A program made the translations under genes and the position numbers. A stretch of 35,894 nt of DNA from Chryseobacterium sp. 36-9 (GTDB lineage Bacteria; Bacteroidota; Bacteroidia; Flavobacteriales; Weeksellaceae). This document shows positions 17,485 to 23,884 of this stretch, piece by piece; position 1 is the stretch's first letter, and each line of letters starts with the position of its first letter. The notes beneath the pieces were generated by a model. The model was given only the letters and a program-made list of their open reading frames with translations. It ran no database searches and was not told the DNA's origin. The stretch covers positions 1 through 35,894 of the forward strand of contig MKVE01000036.1 of the NCBI GenBank assembly GCA_001898785.1, given 5' to 3'.

Positions 17485-17588
17485 GGAAATATATTAATTA
17501 TACCCTGTAAATATAATTTTTTTTTAATAATTATTGTCTTAAACTTCAATTTTCATAAAAAATGATTCATATTATCAGTGAAAATTTG

Positions 17589-18356
17589 TTATTTAGAATG
17601 TCTTTTGAAAAAAGCTATAATTTCGGGTAGAGATTGCTTTGGAAACTCATGCCCTGCATCACTCTGCTGTAAAACTAATTCTGTGCTATTTTTACCTGAG
17701 AAGAATGTTTTGTCACCTTCTGTTTTACCTGTGCCTGTGATTCCGAGATTAGATTTAACAATAGGAATTGATTGTTCCTGACTCTGCGGATGAACAATCC
17801 TGTCATTTTTTCCGATATACATCCATATCGAAAGAGGAGCAGCGCCATCAATCAAATTACCACCTTGAGCAGAAGCCGAACAAATAGCTGTTATCTCGTT
17901 GCCTCTCATTTTCCAGAGCACGTTGGCAAATCTTGCTCCGTTAGAATGCCCAATAATATAAATTCTTTTGTCATCAATGTTATAATGTTTATGAATATCT
18001 GAAAATACGGCATCGAAAAATTTGATATCGCGACCTTCGAGATCATCTGTGAAAATCTGCCAGCCATTCATTGTGCCGTTAGGATCTATTCCGGGAACTT
18101 TTCTGCCGGGAAGCCCTTCCATAAAAATAACTAGGGCGTCCTTGTAATAATTTTGAACATCAATTCTTCTGCTCACAAAATTAGCATTACCGCCATGACC
18201 GTGGAAAACAAAAACGACCGGAATTTGGACTGATTTGATTGTGGGTTCATAGATAATAGCCTTTCTGGGAACCTGATCTATACTATAGTTTTTTGTGATT
18301 TGAGAAAAAAAGGAAACAGCCCATGTTAACAATAGCAATTGAAGAATTCTTTTCAT
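17589..18356 (-). CDS. Secreted PHB-depolymerase/LpqC-like esterase
   Basis: A 255-residue alpha/beta hydrolase with a signal peptide (about 1-18, ending SFFSQ). It shows HGHGG (52-56) at the oxyanion hole, the nucleophile elbow GHSNG (136-140, Ser138), an acid in GKNDRIVHP (Asp185) and the catalytic His236 (DAGHEFP). This pattern fits the polyhydroxybutyrate depolymerase/LpqC/feruloyl-esterase group (esterase family 1 of carbohydrate-active enzymes). The natural ester is unknown; a plant-polymer or scavenging role outside the cytoplasm is likely. It is transcribed separately from frr, which ends in a terminator just upstream. Confidence 0.86.
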   Translation of the reverse strand: MKRILQLLLLTWAVSFFSQITKNYSIDQVPRKAIIYEPTIKSVQIPVVFVFHGHGGNANFVSRRIDVQNYYKDALVIFMEGLPGRKVPGIDPNGTMNGWQIFTDDLEGRDIKFFDAVFSDIHKHYNIDDKRIYIIGHSNGARFANVLWKMRGNEITAICSASAQGGNLIDGAAPLSIWMYIGKNDRIVHPQSQEQSIPIVKSNLGITGTGKTEGDKTFFSGKNSTELVLQQSDAGHEFPKQSLPEIIAFFKRHSK

Positions 18357-18421
18357 TGGTGAAAATTTATTCTTTGATTCCTCTTAATAGAGTAAAGTTA
18401 AATTAAACTCAAAATTTACAT

Positions 18422-18455
18422 AAAAAAAGACCTTACATATTTATAGTAAGGTCTT
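18422..18455 (-). terminator. Rho-independent terminator of pyrH-frr
   Basis: A 10-bp perfect stem (18427-18436 with 18446-18455; AAGACCTTAC / GTAAGGTCTT) has a 9-base loop. Read on the minus strand it ends in a run of seven or more Ts, 22 bases after the frr stop. Confidence 0.92.
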
Positions 18456-18476
18456 AATTTTATATAAGGCAAAAAC

Positions 18477-19031
18477 TTAAACTTTCAAGATTTCTGCTTC
18501 TTTTACTTTCAGATGATCGTCAGCTTTTTTTACATAAGCGTCGGTAAGATCCTGAATGTCTTTTTCAACACCTTTAATTAGATCTTCTGCAACACCTTCC
18601 AGTCTTTTCAGTTCTTTGTTCCCTTCCTGTCTCGCATTTCTTATAACCACTTTTGTCTGTTCAGTTTCGGCTTTAGCCTGCTTAGCTAAGTCACGTCTTC
18701 TTTCTTCTGTCAAAGGCGGAACATTAAGGATAATTACATCGCCGTTATTAGAAGGTGCGAAACCAAGGTTAGAATTGATAATTGCTTTTTCGATAGGTCC
18801 GATTGCAGATCTGTCCCAAGGCTGGATAGAAATGGTCATGGCATCAGGTACAGAAACGTTCGCAACCTGATTGATTGGCGTCATCGCACCATAATATTCT
18901 ACCATCACATCCTGAACCATAGACGTAGAAGCACGTCCGGCTCTGATTTTTTGAAAAGCATGATCCAAATGCTTGATTGCAGCATCCATCTCTTGCTTTA
19001 CCGATGCTACAATGAGTTCTAATTCTTCCAT
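18477..19031 (-). CDS. frr: Ribosome recycling factor
   Basis: RRF, with EF-G, splits post-termination ribosomes. With ATG 19031 the protein is 184 residues, the normal length, and starts MEELELIVASVKQEMDAAIK. An in-frame ATG at 19061 would add ten residues (MCQLSNFKYT) not found in the family, so I reject it. Conserved features include HLDHAFQKIRAGRASTSMV, INQVANVSVPDA, the hinge region and LTEERRRDLAKQAK. It is 97 bp downstream of pyrH, the usual bacterial gene pair, and ends in a strong terminator. Confidence 0.96.
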   Translation of the reverse strand: MEELELIVASVKQEMDAAIKHLDHAFQKIRAGRASTSMVQDVMVEYYGAMTPINQVANVSVPDAMTISIQPWDRSAIGPIEKAIINSNLGFAPSNNGDVIILNVPPLTEERRRDLAKQAKAETEQTKVVIRNARQEGNKELKRLEGVAEDLIKGVEKDIQDLTDAYVKKADDHLKVKEAEILKV

Positions 19032-19128
19032 TGTATATTTAAAATTTGATAATTGACACATATTTTTGTGAATGATTAATTATAATTGATAAATGATTTT
19101 AAATCAATATCAAAAATCAATCCCTCAT

Positions 19129-19836
19129 TTAAACGTTAACTAGTGTTCCTATATTTTCCCCGTCGATTAATCTTTCCAGATTACCTTCTTTGTTCATATC
19201 AAAAACGATAATTGGCAGCTTGTTTTCGTGACTTAATGTGAACGCTGTCATATCCATTACTTTAAGGTTTTTTTCAAAAACCTCTTCGAAAGACAAGCTG
19301 TTGAATTTCACTGCATCTGCATTTTTCTCCGGATCGCTGTCGTAGATTCCGTCCACTCGTGTTCCTTTCAGGATGACATCTGCATCAATTTCGATGGCTC
19401 TTAATGTTGCAGCAGTATCGGTTGTGAAATAAGGGTTTCCTGTTCCAGCGCCAAAGATCACCACACGTCCTTTCTCCAGGTGACGGACTGCTTTTCTTTT
19501 GATAAAAGGCTCTGCTACTTTGTCCATTTCTATGGCAGATTGTAGTCTCGTCATGATGCCTGCATCTTCAAGAGCACCTTGTAAAGCCATCCCGTTGATA
19601 ACAGTTGCCAGCATTCCCATATAATCGCCCTGGACTCTGTCCATGCCTTTTGCAGCGCCGGCCAATCCTCTGAAAATATTTCCCCCACCAATTACTATGG
19701 CGATCTCGCAACCTTTGTCCACAGCTTTTTTGATCTCAACGGCGTATTCCTTTAGCCTGTCGTTATCAATACCGTATTGGCGGTTTCCCATTAGTGCTTC
19801 TCCACTAAGTTTCAGGAGGATTCTTTTATATTTCAT
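19129..19836 (-). CDS. pyrH: UMP kinase
   Basis: PyrH phosphorylates UMP to UDP in pyrimidine synthesis and belongs to the amino-acid-kinase fold. The 235-residue protein has KLSGEAL (9-15), the phosphate-binding loop IGGGNIFRG (49-57), [16 protein letters not shown] and [13 protein letters not shown], all diagnostic. Length is normal. It is the first gene of the pyrH-frr pair, divergent from porQ across a 137-bp region that holds promoters for both directions. Confidence 0.97.
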   Translation of the reverse strand: MKYKRILLKLSGEALMGNRQYGIDNDRLKEYAVEIKKAVDKGCEIAIVIGGGNIFRGLAGAAKGMDRVQGDYMGMLATVINGMALQGALEDAGIMTRLQSAIEMDKVAEPFIKRKAVRHLEKGRVVIFGAGTGNPYFTTDTAATLRAIEIDADVILKGTRVDGIYDSDPEKNADAVKFNSLSFEEVFEKNLKVMDMTAFTLSHENKLPIIVFDMNKEGNLERLIDGENIGTLVNV

Positions 19837-19872
19837 TTAATTTATTATTTTTATTTCAATTTTTTGACTGTG

Positions 19873-19880
19873 CAAATATA
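19873..19880 (-). promoter_or_regulatory. Candidate -7 box of pyrH-frr
   Basis: On the minus strand this reads TATATTTG, a full match to TAnnTTTG, 36 bases before the pyrH ATG. The -33 element is not obvious. Confidence 0.5.
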
Positions 19881-19929
19881 ATGAAAGGAAAAGAATTACG
19901 TTAATGAAAAAGATAGTCGTTCAAAAATT

Positions 19930-19958
19930 TTGATAAGCATCAAAATAGATTATTTTTG
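19930..19958 (+). promoter_or_regulatory. Promoter of porQ
   Basis: TTG (19930-19932), an 18-base spacer and TATTTTTG (19951-19958) match both promoter elements. The box ends 15 bases before the GTG start, which supports initiation at this non-ATG codon. Confidence 0.65.
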
Positions 19959-19973
19959 CAAAGCTAAAAGATA

Positions 19974-20972
19974 GTGTTGAAGAAGTTTTACAGTCTATTT
20001 TCACTGATGATTTACAGCGTGGTTTTTTCTCAAACGGGAACCACGGTTTATCAGTTTCTCAATATTCCGATGTCTCCCAGACAGGCCGTTTTAGGAGATG
20101 CCGTTTCTATACGCGATTATGATGTTAATTTTACAGCTGCTAATCCTGCATTGATGAATCTTGAAATGGATAAGATGCTGTCCGTAAATTATTCATCCTA
20201 TCTTGCAGGGACAAAAATTGGAAGCATCAGCTACGTAAGAGATTTGGAATACGGACATCTTGTTTCTTTCAACGCAAAATATATGGATTACGGGAGTATG
20301 CCCAGAACCGATGAGAACTCCAATATTAATGGTGATTTTTCAGCTATGGATGCTTCTGCGGGTATTGGTTACGCCTACCAGTTTGAAGATGACTGGACTA
20401 TTGGGGCTAATGTCAATTATGTCACTTCCAAAATCGACACTTACACATCATCTGCTATTACAGCTACAGCTGGTGTGACCTATTATTTTGATAAGTCAAA
20501 TGAAACTTTGGCTTTGGTTTTCAGAAATTTTGGTTATCAGATCAAGCCTTATAACGGTGTGAGAGAAAAACTGCCTTTCCGTGTTGATCTGGGCTATACA
20601 AAAATTCTTGACGAATTTCCCGCAGCGATTACTATTACGGCGCATGATCTTCAGCAATTCAATATCTCTGCAACAACAGATATTAACGGACAAGAAACCA
20701 AATTCGGAAGGAAAGTTCTGGATCACCTGTCTCTTGGAGCGGAATTATTCCCGGGCCAGCCATTCAATATCAGATTTGGTTACAATGTGAAAAGAGGCGG
20801 AGAGCTGGCTGTTCTGGATCAGAGGAGTTTCAGCGGTTTGTCAGCAGGATTCAGTCTCAAGATTTCATCTTTCCGTTTCGACTATTCTCATATGCGTTAT
20901 CATAATGCATCCAATGTTAACATGATTGGTCTTACGATGGACCTTATAGAATTGGGTGGAAACAGAAGATAA
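19974..20972 (+). CDS. porQ: Type IX secretion system protein PorQ
   Basis: PorQ is an outer-membrane beta-barrel partner of the type IX secretion system, involved in moving C-terminal-signal proteins to the surface in Bacteroidota. The 332-residue protein has a signal peptide (about 1-19, ending SVVFSQ), then the family opening TGTTVYQFLNIPMSPRQA, NFTAANPALM, and amphipathic strands through to the C-terminus. No ATG exists upstream of the signal peptide: the start is GTG 19974, or the adjacent TTG 19977, which would give MKKFYSLF. The first in-frame ATG would destroy the signal peptide. porQ followed by cmk, opposite pyrH-frr, is an order I associate with flavobacteria. Confidence 0.92.
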   Translation: MLKKFYSLFSLMIYSVVFSQTGTTVYQFLNIPMSPRQAVLGDAVSIRDYDVNFTAANPALMNLEMDKMLSVNYSSYLAGTKIGSISYVRDLEYGHLVSFNAKYMDYGSMPRTDENSNINGDFSAMDASAGIGYAYQFEDDWTIGANVNYVTSKIDTYTSSAITATAGVTYYFDKSNETLALVFRNFGYQIKPYNGVREKLPFRVDLGYTKILDEFPAAITITAHDLQQFNISATTDINGQETKFGRKVLDHLSLGAELFPGQPFNIRFGYNVKRGGELAVLDQRSFSGLSAGFSLKISSFRFDYSHMRYHNASNVNMIGLTMDLIELGGNRR

Positions 20973-21063
20973 TTTTGAGATTTAAGACAAGTAATCCGTT
21001 AATCTAAAATTCATTTATTTTAATTTCTTGAATATTTAATTTTTATTTTTTTTGTTTACGCAT

Positions 21064-21071
21064 TACATTTG
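21064..21071 (+). promoter_or_regulatory. Candidate -7 box of cmk
   Basis: TACATTTG matches TAnnTTTG and ends four bases before ATG 21076, which would place the transcription start at or next to the start codon. No TTG is seen at the standard distance. Confidence 0.45.
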
Positions 21072-21075
21072 CAGT

Positions 21076-21753
21076 ATGACAAAAAAACCGGTTATCGCTA
21101 TAGACGGATTTTCATCCACAGGAAAAAGTTCGATTTCTAAAATCATTGCAAAAAGATTGGGTCTTATCCATATGGATACGGGTGCACTTTACAGGGGGAT
21201 TACTTTTTATGCCATTCAGAATTGTGCTAATACGGACAAAACGATTGATATTAAAAAGCTGATTTCCGATCTTCCTAAAATTAATCTGGAATTTCAGAAT
21301 ATTGACGGTGAACTAAGACTTTTTCTTAATGGGAAAAACATAGATAAGGAAATCCGCTTTCCCCAGGTTTCTGATAATGTAAGTCAGGTGGCAAAAGAAG
21401 CCGAAGTCCGCAATTACCTTTTGACAACACAGCGCGATATTGCTAAAAAAGGCGGCGTTATAATGGATGGCAGAGATATCGGAACAGTGGTGCTTCCTGA
21501 TGCAGATTATAAATTTTTTATGACAGCAAGTCAGGATGAACGTGCCAGACGACGTTTCCTGGAATTGGAACTGGCAGGAGAAAAAACTGATATCGAAACC
21601 GTAAAGCAAAACCTTATCTCTCGTGACAAGATTGACAGCGAAAGAGAGGTTTCTCCCCTGAAACAAGCTGACGATGCTATTCTTATTGATAACACCAGCA
21701 TTAACAAAGAGGAAACAATAGAGTTGATTTTGTCCTATATCAAAAAGTTTTAA
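21076..21753 (+). CDS. cmk: Cytidylate kinase
   Basis: Cmk phosphorylates CMP and dCMP. From ATG 21076 the protein is 225 residues, beginning MTKKPVIAIDGFSSTGKSSI with the P-loop GFSSTGKS at 11-18. It also has MDTGALYRG, the CMP-binding region MDGRDIGTVVLPDA and the lid segment RARRRFLELELAGE. An upstream in-frame ATG (21052) would add MFTHYICS, which is not family-like and overlaps the putative -7 box, so it is rejected. It follows porQ by 103 bp. Confidence 0.96.
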   Translation: MTKKPVIAIDGFSSTGKSSISKIIAKRLGLIHMDTGALYRGITFYAIQNCANTDKTIDIKKLISDLPKINLEFQNIDGELRLFLNGKNIDKEIRFPQVSDNVSQVAKEAEVRNYLLTTQRDIAKKGGVIMDGRDIGTVVLPDADYKFFMTASQDERARRRFLELELAGEKTDIETVKQNLISRDKIDSEREVSPLKQADDAILIDNTSINKEETIELILSYIKKF

Positions 21754-21847
21754 CAAAATTTTAAGAGGTTTGTTTTTTCTTTGGCATTTTAGTTGTAAAT
21801 TTAAAATTGTTAATGACCCTTTTTAAATAACTTAAAAATTATAAACA

Positions 21848-22225
21848 ATGTCAAAGAAGTCAAATTCAGCAGCAATCTTAGCTGCATTATTAGCGGGAGC
21901 TGCTACGGGTGTAGTTTTAGGATTACTTTATGCTCCGGAAGAAGGTAAAGAAACCAGAAAAAAAATCAGAGATAAAGCAAACGATCTTAAAGATAAAGCT
22001 GTTGATGAATACGGCAAAACATCTGAAAAAGTAAGAGATACATATTCTGAAGTTTCTTCCAACGTAAAAGATAAATACCAATCTCTGTCATCTCATCTGA
22101 AAGAAACGGCACAGAATGTTGCTTCTACAGTAAAAGACAGCTATGATAAATACAAAGACCAGATTGTTTCCAAGACATCTGATGTTGTAAAAGATGTGGA
22201 AACTGAATTGGATGGTTTGAAATAA
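21848..22225 (+). CDS. YtxH domain-containing protein
   Basis: The 125-residue protein has an N-terminal glycine-zipper-like membrane helix (ILAALLAGAATGVVLGLLYA, 10-29) followed at once by PEEGKETRKKI. This is the YtxH signature, and a long amphipathic, Lys/Asp/Ser-rich helix fills the rest. YtxH-like proteins are associated with general stress in Firmicutes and Bacteroidota, but the molecular role is unknown. A strong terminator follows it, so it can be expressed apart from the holin-like gene downstream. Confidence 0.88.
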   Translation: MSKKSNSAAILAALLAGAATGVVLGLLYAPEEGKETRKKIRDKANDLKDKAVDEYGKTSEKVRDTYSEVSSNVKDKYQSLSSHLKETAQNVASTVKDSYDKYKDQIVSKTSDVVKDVETELDGLK

Positions 22226-22246
22226 TCTCTAAATTTGGTTTTACAG

Positions 22247-22277
22247 AAAGGAACTTAGTTTCTAAGTTCCTTTTTTT
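22247..22277 (+). terminator. Rho-independent terminator after the YtxH gene
   Basis: A 12-pair stem AAAGGAACTTAG / CTAAGTTCCTTT (22247-22258 with 22262-22273) has a TTT loop and the T run continues to 22277. Two further genes in the same direction follow closely. Confidence 0.9.
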
Positions 22278-22309
22278 GTAAATAATTGTGTAATTTTATT
22301 TTTAATAAG

Positions 22310-22624
22310 ATGCTTATGATAGATATTATAAAAGATTATACTACAAAACGTCTGGATCTTCTCAAATTGCAGTTTACTGAGAAGTCCTCTCTGTCTGCGG
22401 GAATCATAGCGTTTATTTCGATTGTACTCATTGCGTTTTCATTTTTTATTATCCTTTTCAACTTCGGGATTGCTTTTCTGATCGGAGAATCTTTAGGAAA
22501 TATGTCTTACGGCTTTTTAATTGTTGCCGGGTTTTATTTTCTTTTGATGATTATTGTAATCTTTTTGAAGAAAAAAATTGTAAACTCTATCGCAAGTCAG
22601 GTAATTGAATTTTTAAAACATTAG
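22310..22624 (+). CDS. Phage-holin-superfamily (holin 3_6-like) small membrane protein
   Basis: From ATG 22310 the protein has 104 residues: an amphipathic start (IIKDYTTKRLDLLKLQFTEK), two strong membrane helices (about 30-55 and 66-90) and a basic tail (LKKKIVNSIASQ). This matches the cellular 'phage holin family' group found beside YtxH genes. Despite the name these are chromosomal membrane proteins with no sign of a prophage here. ATG 22316 is an equally good start; a TTG start further upstream is unlikely. The stop is four bases before the next gene, so the two are cotranscribed. Confidence 0.75.
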   Translation: MLMIDIIKDYTTKRLDLLKLQFTEKSSLSAGIIAFISIVLIAFSFFIILFNFGIAFLIGESLGNMSYGFLIVAGFYFLLMIIVIFLKKKIVNSIASQVIEFLKH

Positions 22625-22628
22625 GAAT

Positions 22629-23123
22629 ATGGCGACTAACTACAATAATATTAATGAGCTTAGAAGTCAAAAAAAGCTTCTAAAACAGGAAATTAAAGAG
22701 TTGGAAGATATTTTGACTTTCAAAAGTAAGAAAGAAAGCCTTGGTGTTTTGACGCATGGTTTTACAGATAAATTCCTAAAAGAAACAAAAGATGAAGATG
22801 GTGATACTTCTATCTCTCTTGACACACAGAATATTATGAGAGAAATATCATCCGGAATCAAGGAATCTGCATCTAAAAAAAATCTTCTTGGTTTAGCGAA
22901 TGACAGTGTTCAATCCGGATTGCTGGAAAACACTATTAGAATGGGAGTTGTAGCGTTGGTGGGGAATTTTGCTAAAAAAAGCGTGATGAACAAGAACTGG
23001 AAAAGAAAATTAATTGGTTTAGGATTGGTCTATATTGCACCTTATGCCTTGAGATTCATTCATGAAAAGCTGGATGAATACCAGAAAAATAAAACCACCA
23101 AAAGTATGGAGAAACTTATATAG
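22629..23123 (+). CDS. Hypothetical protein, partner of the holin-like membrane protein
   Basis: The 164-residue protein has an N-terminal coiled-coil segment (LRSQKKLLKQEIKELEDILTF-like, about 11-31) and a polar middle. A weakly hydrophobic segment (IRMGVVALVGNFA) and a second one (KLIGLGLVYIAPYALRFI) lie near the C-terminus. I recognise no enzyme motif. Its four-base spacing from the holin-like gene suggests that the products work together at the inner membrane, perhaps in envelope stress. The gene converges on the methyltransferase gene with a 32-bp gap. Confidence 0.7.
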   Translation: MATNYNNINELRSQKKLLKQEIKELEDILTFKSKKESLGVLTHGFTDKFLKETKDEDGDTSISLDTQNIMREISSGIKESASKKNLLGLANDSVQSGLLENTIRMGVVALVGNFAKKSVMNKNWKRKLIGLGLVYIAPYALRFIHEKLDEYQKNKTTKSMEKLI

Positions 23124-23155
23124 GTTTTGCCTTTCCAGTATAAAGGAGAGGCATT

Positions 23156-23884
23156 TTATTTTTTAGAAAAAATCTCCCCAAGTATTATTCCGGCAGACAT
23201 GGAAACATTCAAACTTTCTGTAGATTGATTTTGTCCAAATCTGGGAATAGTAATCATTGTCGAAATTAATTTTTCTGTCGAATCTCGCAGGCCATTGCCT
23301 TCGTTTCCAAAAACTAAAGAAAATTTTTCCGGGAATTCGGATTTATAAATATTTTCTCCATTCATGTCAGTTCCCAAAATAGGGTATTGGTAAGAGGACA
23401 GATATTCGGAAAGATCAACATAACAGATATTCACCCTCAAAAATGAGCCCATGGTTGCCTGTATCACTTTTGGATTATAAAGATCAACAGTGTCATTACT
23501 GCAAATAATCTGCTCGATTCCGAACCAGTCTGCTAATCTTATGATCGTTCCAAGATTTCCTGGATCCTGAATCCCGTCCAGAACGATCTGAATGTTAGTT
23601 TCTTTGATGTAATTATTTTCAGGGATTTTACATACAGCAACAGAGTCTTTAGGATTCTGAAGAAAACTTATTTTTCTAAGCTCATTTGGCAAGATTTTTT
23701 CTGATTTTGCCATTTTAATATTTAACTGATCCGGATCAATAGAAAAAATGTCGGTTATTTCATAATCAGAATTTGGAAGTTCTTTTATGATTTTATTACC
23801 TTCAACTAAAAACAAATTGTATTTTTGCCTGTATTTCTTTTTGTCCAGAGATTGTATTATCTTTATAGTATGAGCCGTAAGCAT
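23156..23884 (-). CDS. TrmH/SpoU-family RNA 2'-O-methyltransferase
   Basis: A SPOUT-class enzyme that methylates ribose 2'-OH in tRNA or rRNA; the target cannot be told. From ATG 23884 the protein is 242 residues. An N-terminal substrate-binding domain has KYRQKYNLFLVEGNK (early), and the knot motifs follow in order: IQDPGNLGTIIRLADWFG (motif 1), LVFGNEGNGL (motif 2) and TESLNVSMSAGIIL (motif 3). A longer in-frame start at 23911 (MIFLKIFVD) lies within the promoter region and is rejected. The chosen start overlaps the divergent tamL start by 15 bp. Confidence 0.88.
   Translation of the reverse strand: MLTAHTIKIIQSLDKKKYRQKYNLFLVEGNKIIKELPNSDYEITDIFSIDPDQLNIKMAKSEKILPNELRKISFLQNPKDSVAVCKIPENNYIKETNIQIVLDGIQDPGNLGTIIRLADWFGIEQIICSNDTVDLYNPKVIQATMGSFLRVNICYVDLSEYLSSYQYPILGTDMNGENIYKSEFPEKFSLVFGNEGNGLRDSTEKLISTMITIPRFGQNQSTESLNVSMSAGIILGEIFSKK
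23858..23865 (+). promoter_or_regulatory. Near-match -7 box of tamL
   Basis: TATCTTTA matches TAnnTTTG at seven of eight positions, counting the two free n positions, and ends four bases before ATG 23870. It lies inside the methyltransferase coding region. A TTTG at 23840-23843 is 14 bases upstream, shorter than usual. Confidence 0.35.

Noticed and set aside
17578-17781. Short plus-strand frame near the end of the PHB-depolymerase-like gene
   Set aside because: Most of it is antisense to conserved catalytic-domain codons, and no promoter was seen.
19032-19061. Longer frr start at 19061
   Set aside because: The added ten residues are not found in ribosome recycling factors, and MEELELIV is the usual kind of start.
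21052-21075. Longer cmk start
   Set aside because: The extension is not family-like and overlaps the candidate -7 box.
22310-22624. Prophage remnant suggested by the holin name
   Set aside because: No other phage gene is nearby; this holin-superfamily type is an ordinary chromosomal partner of YtxH genes.
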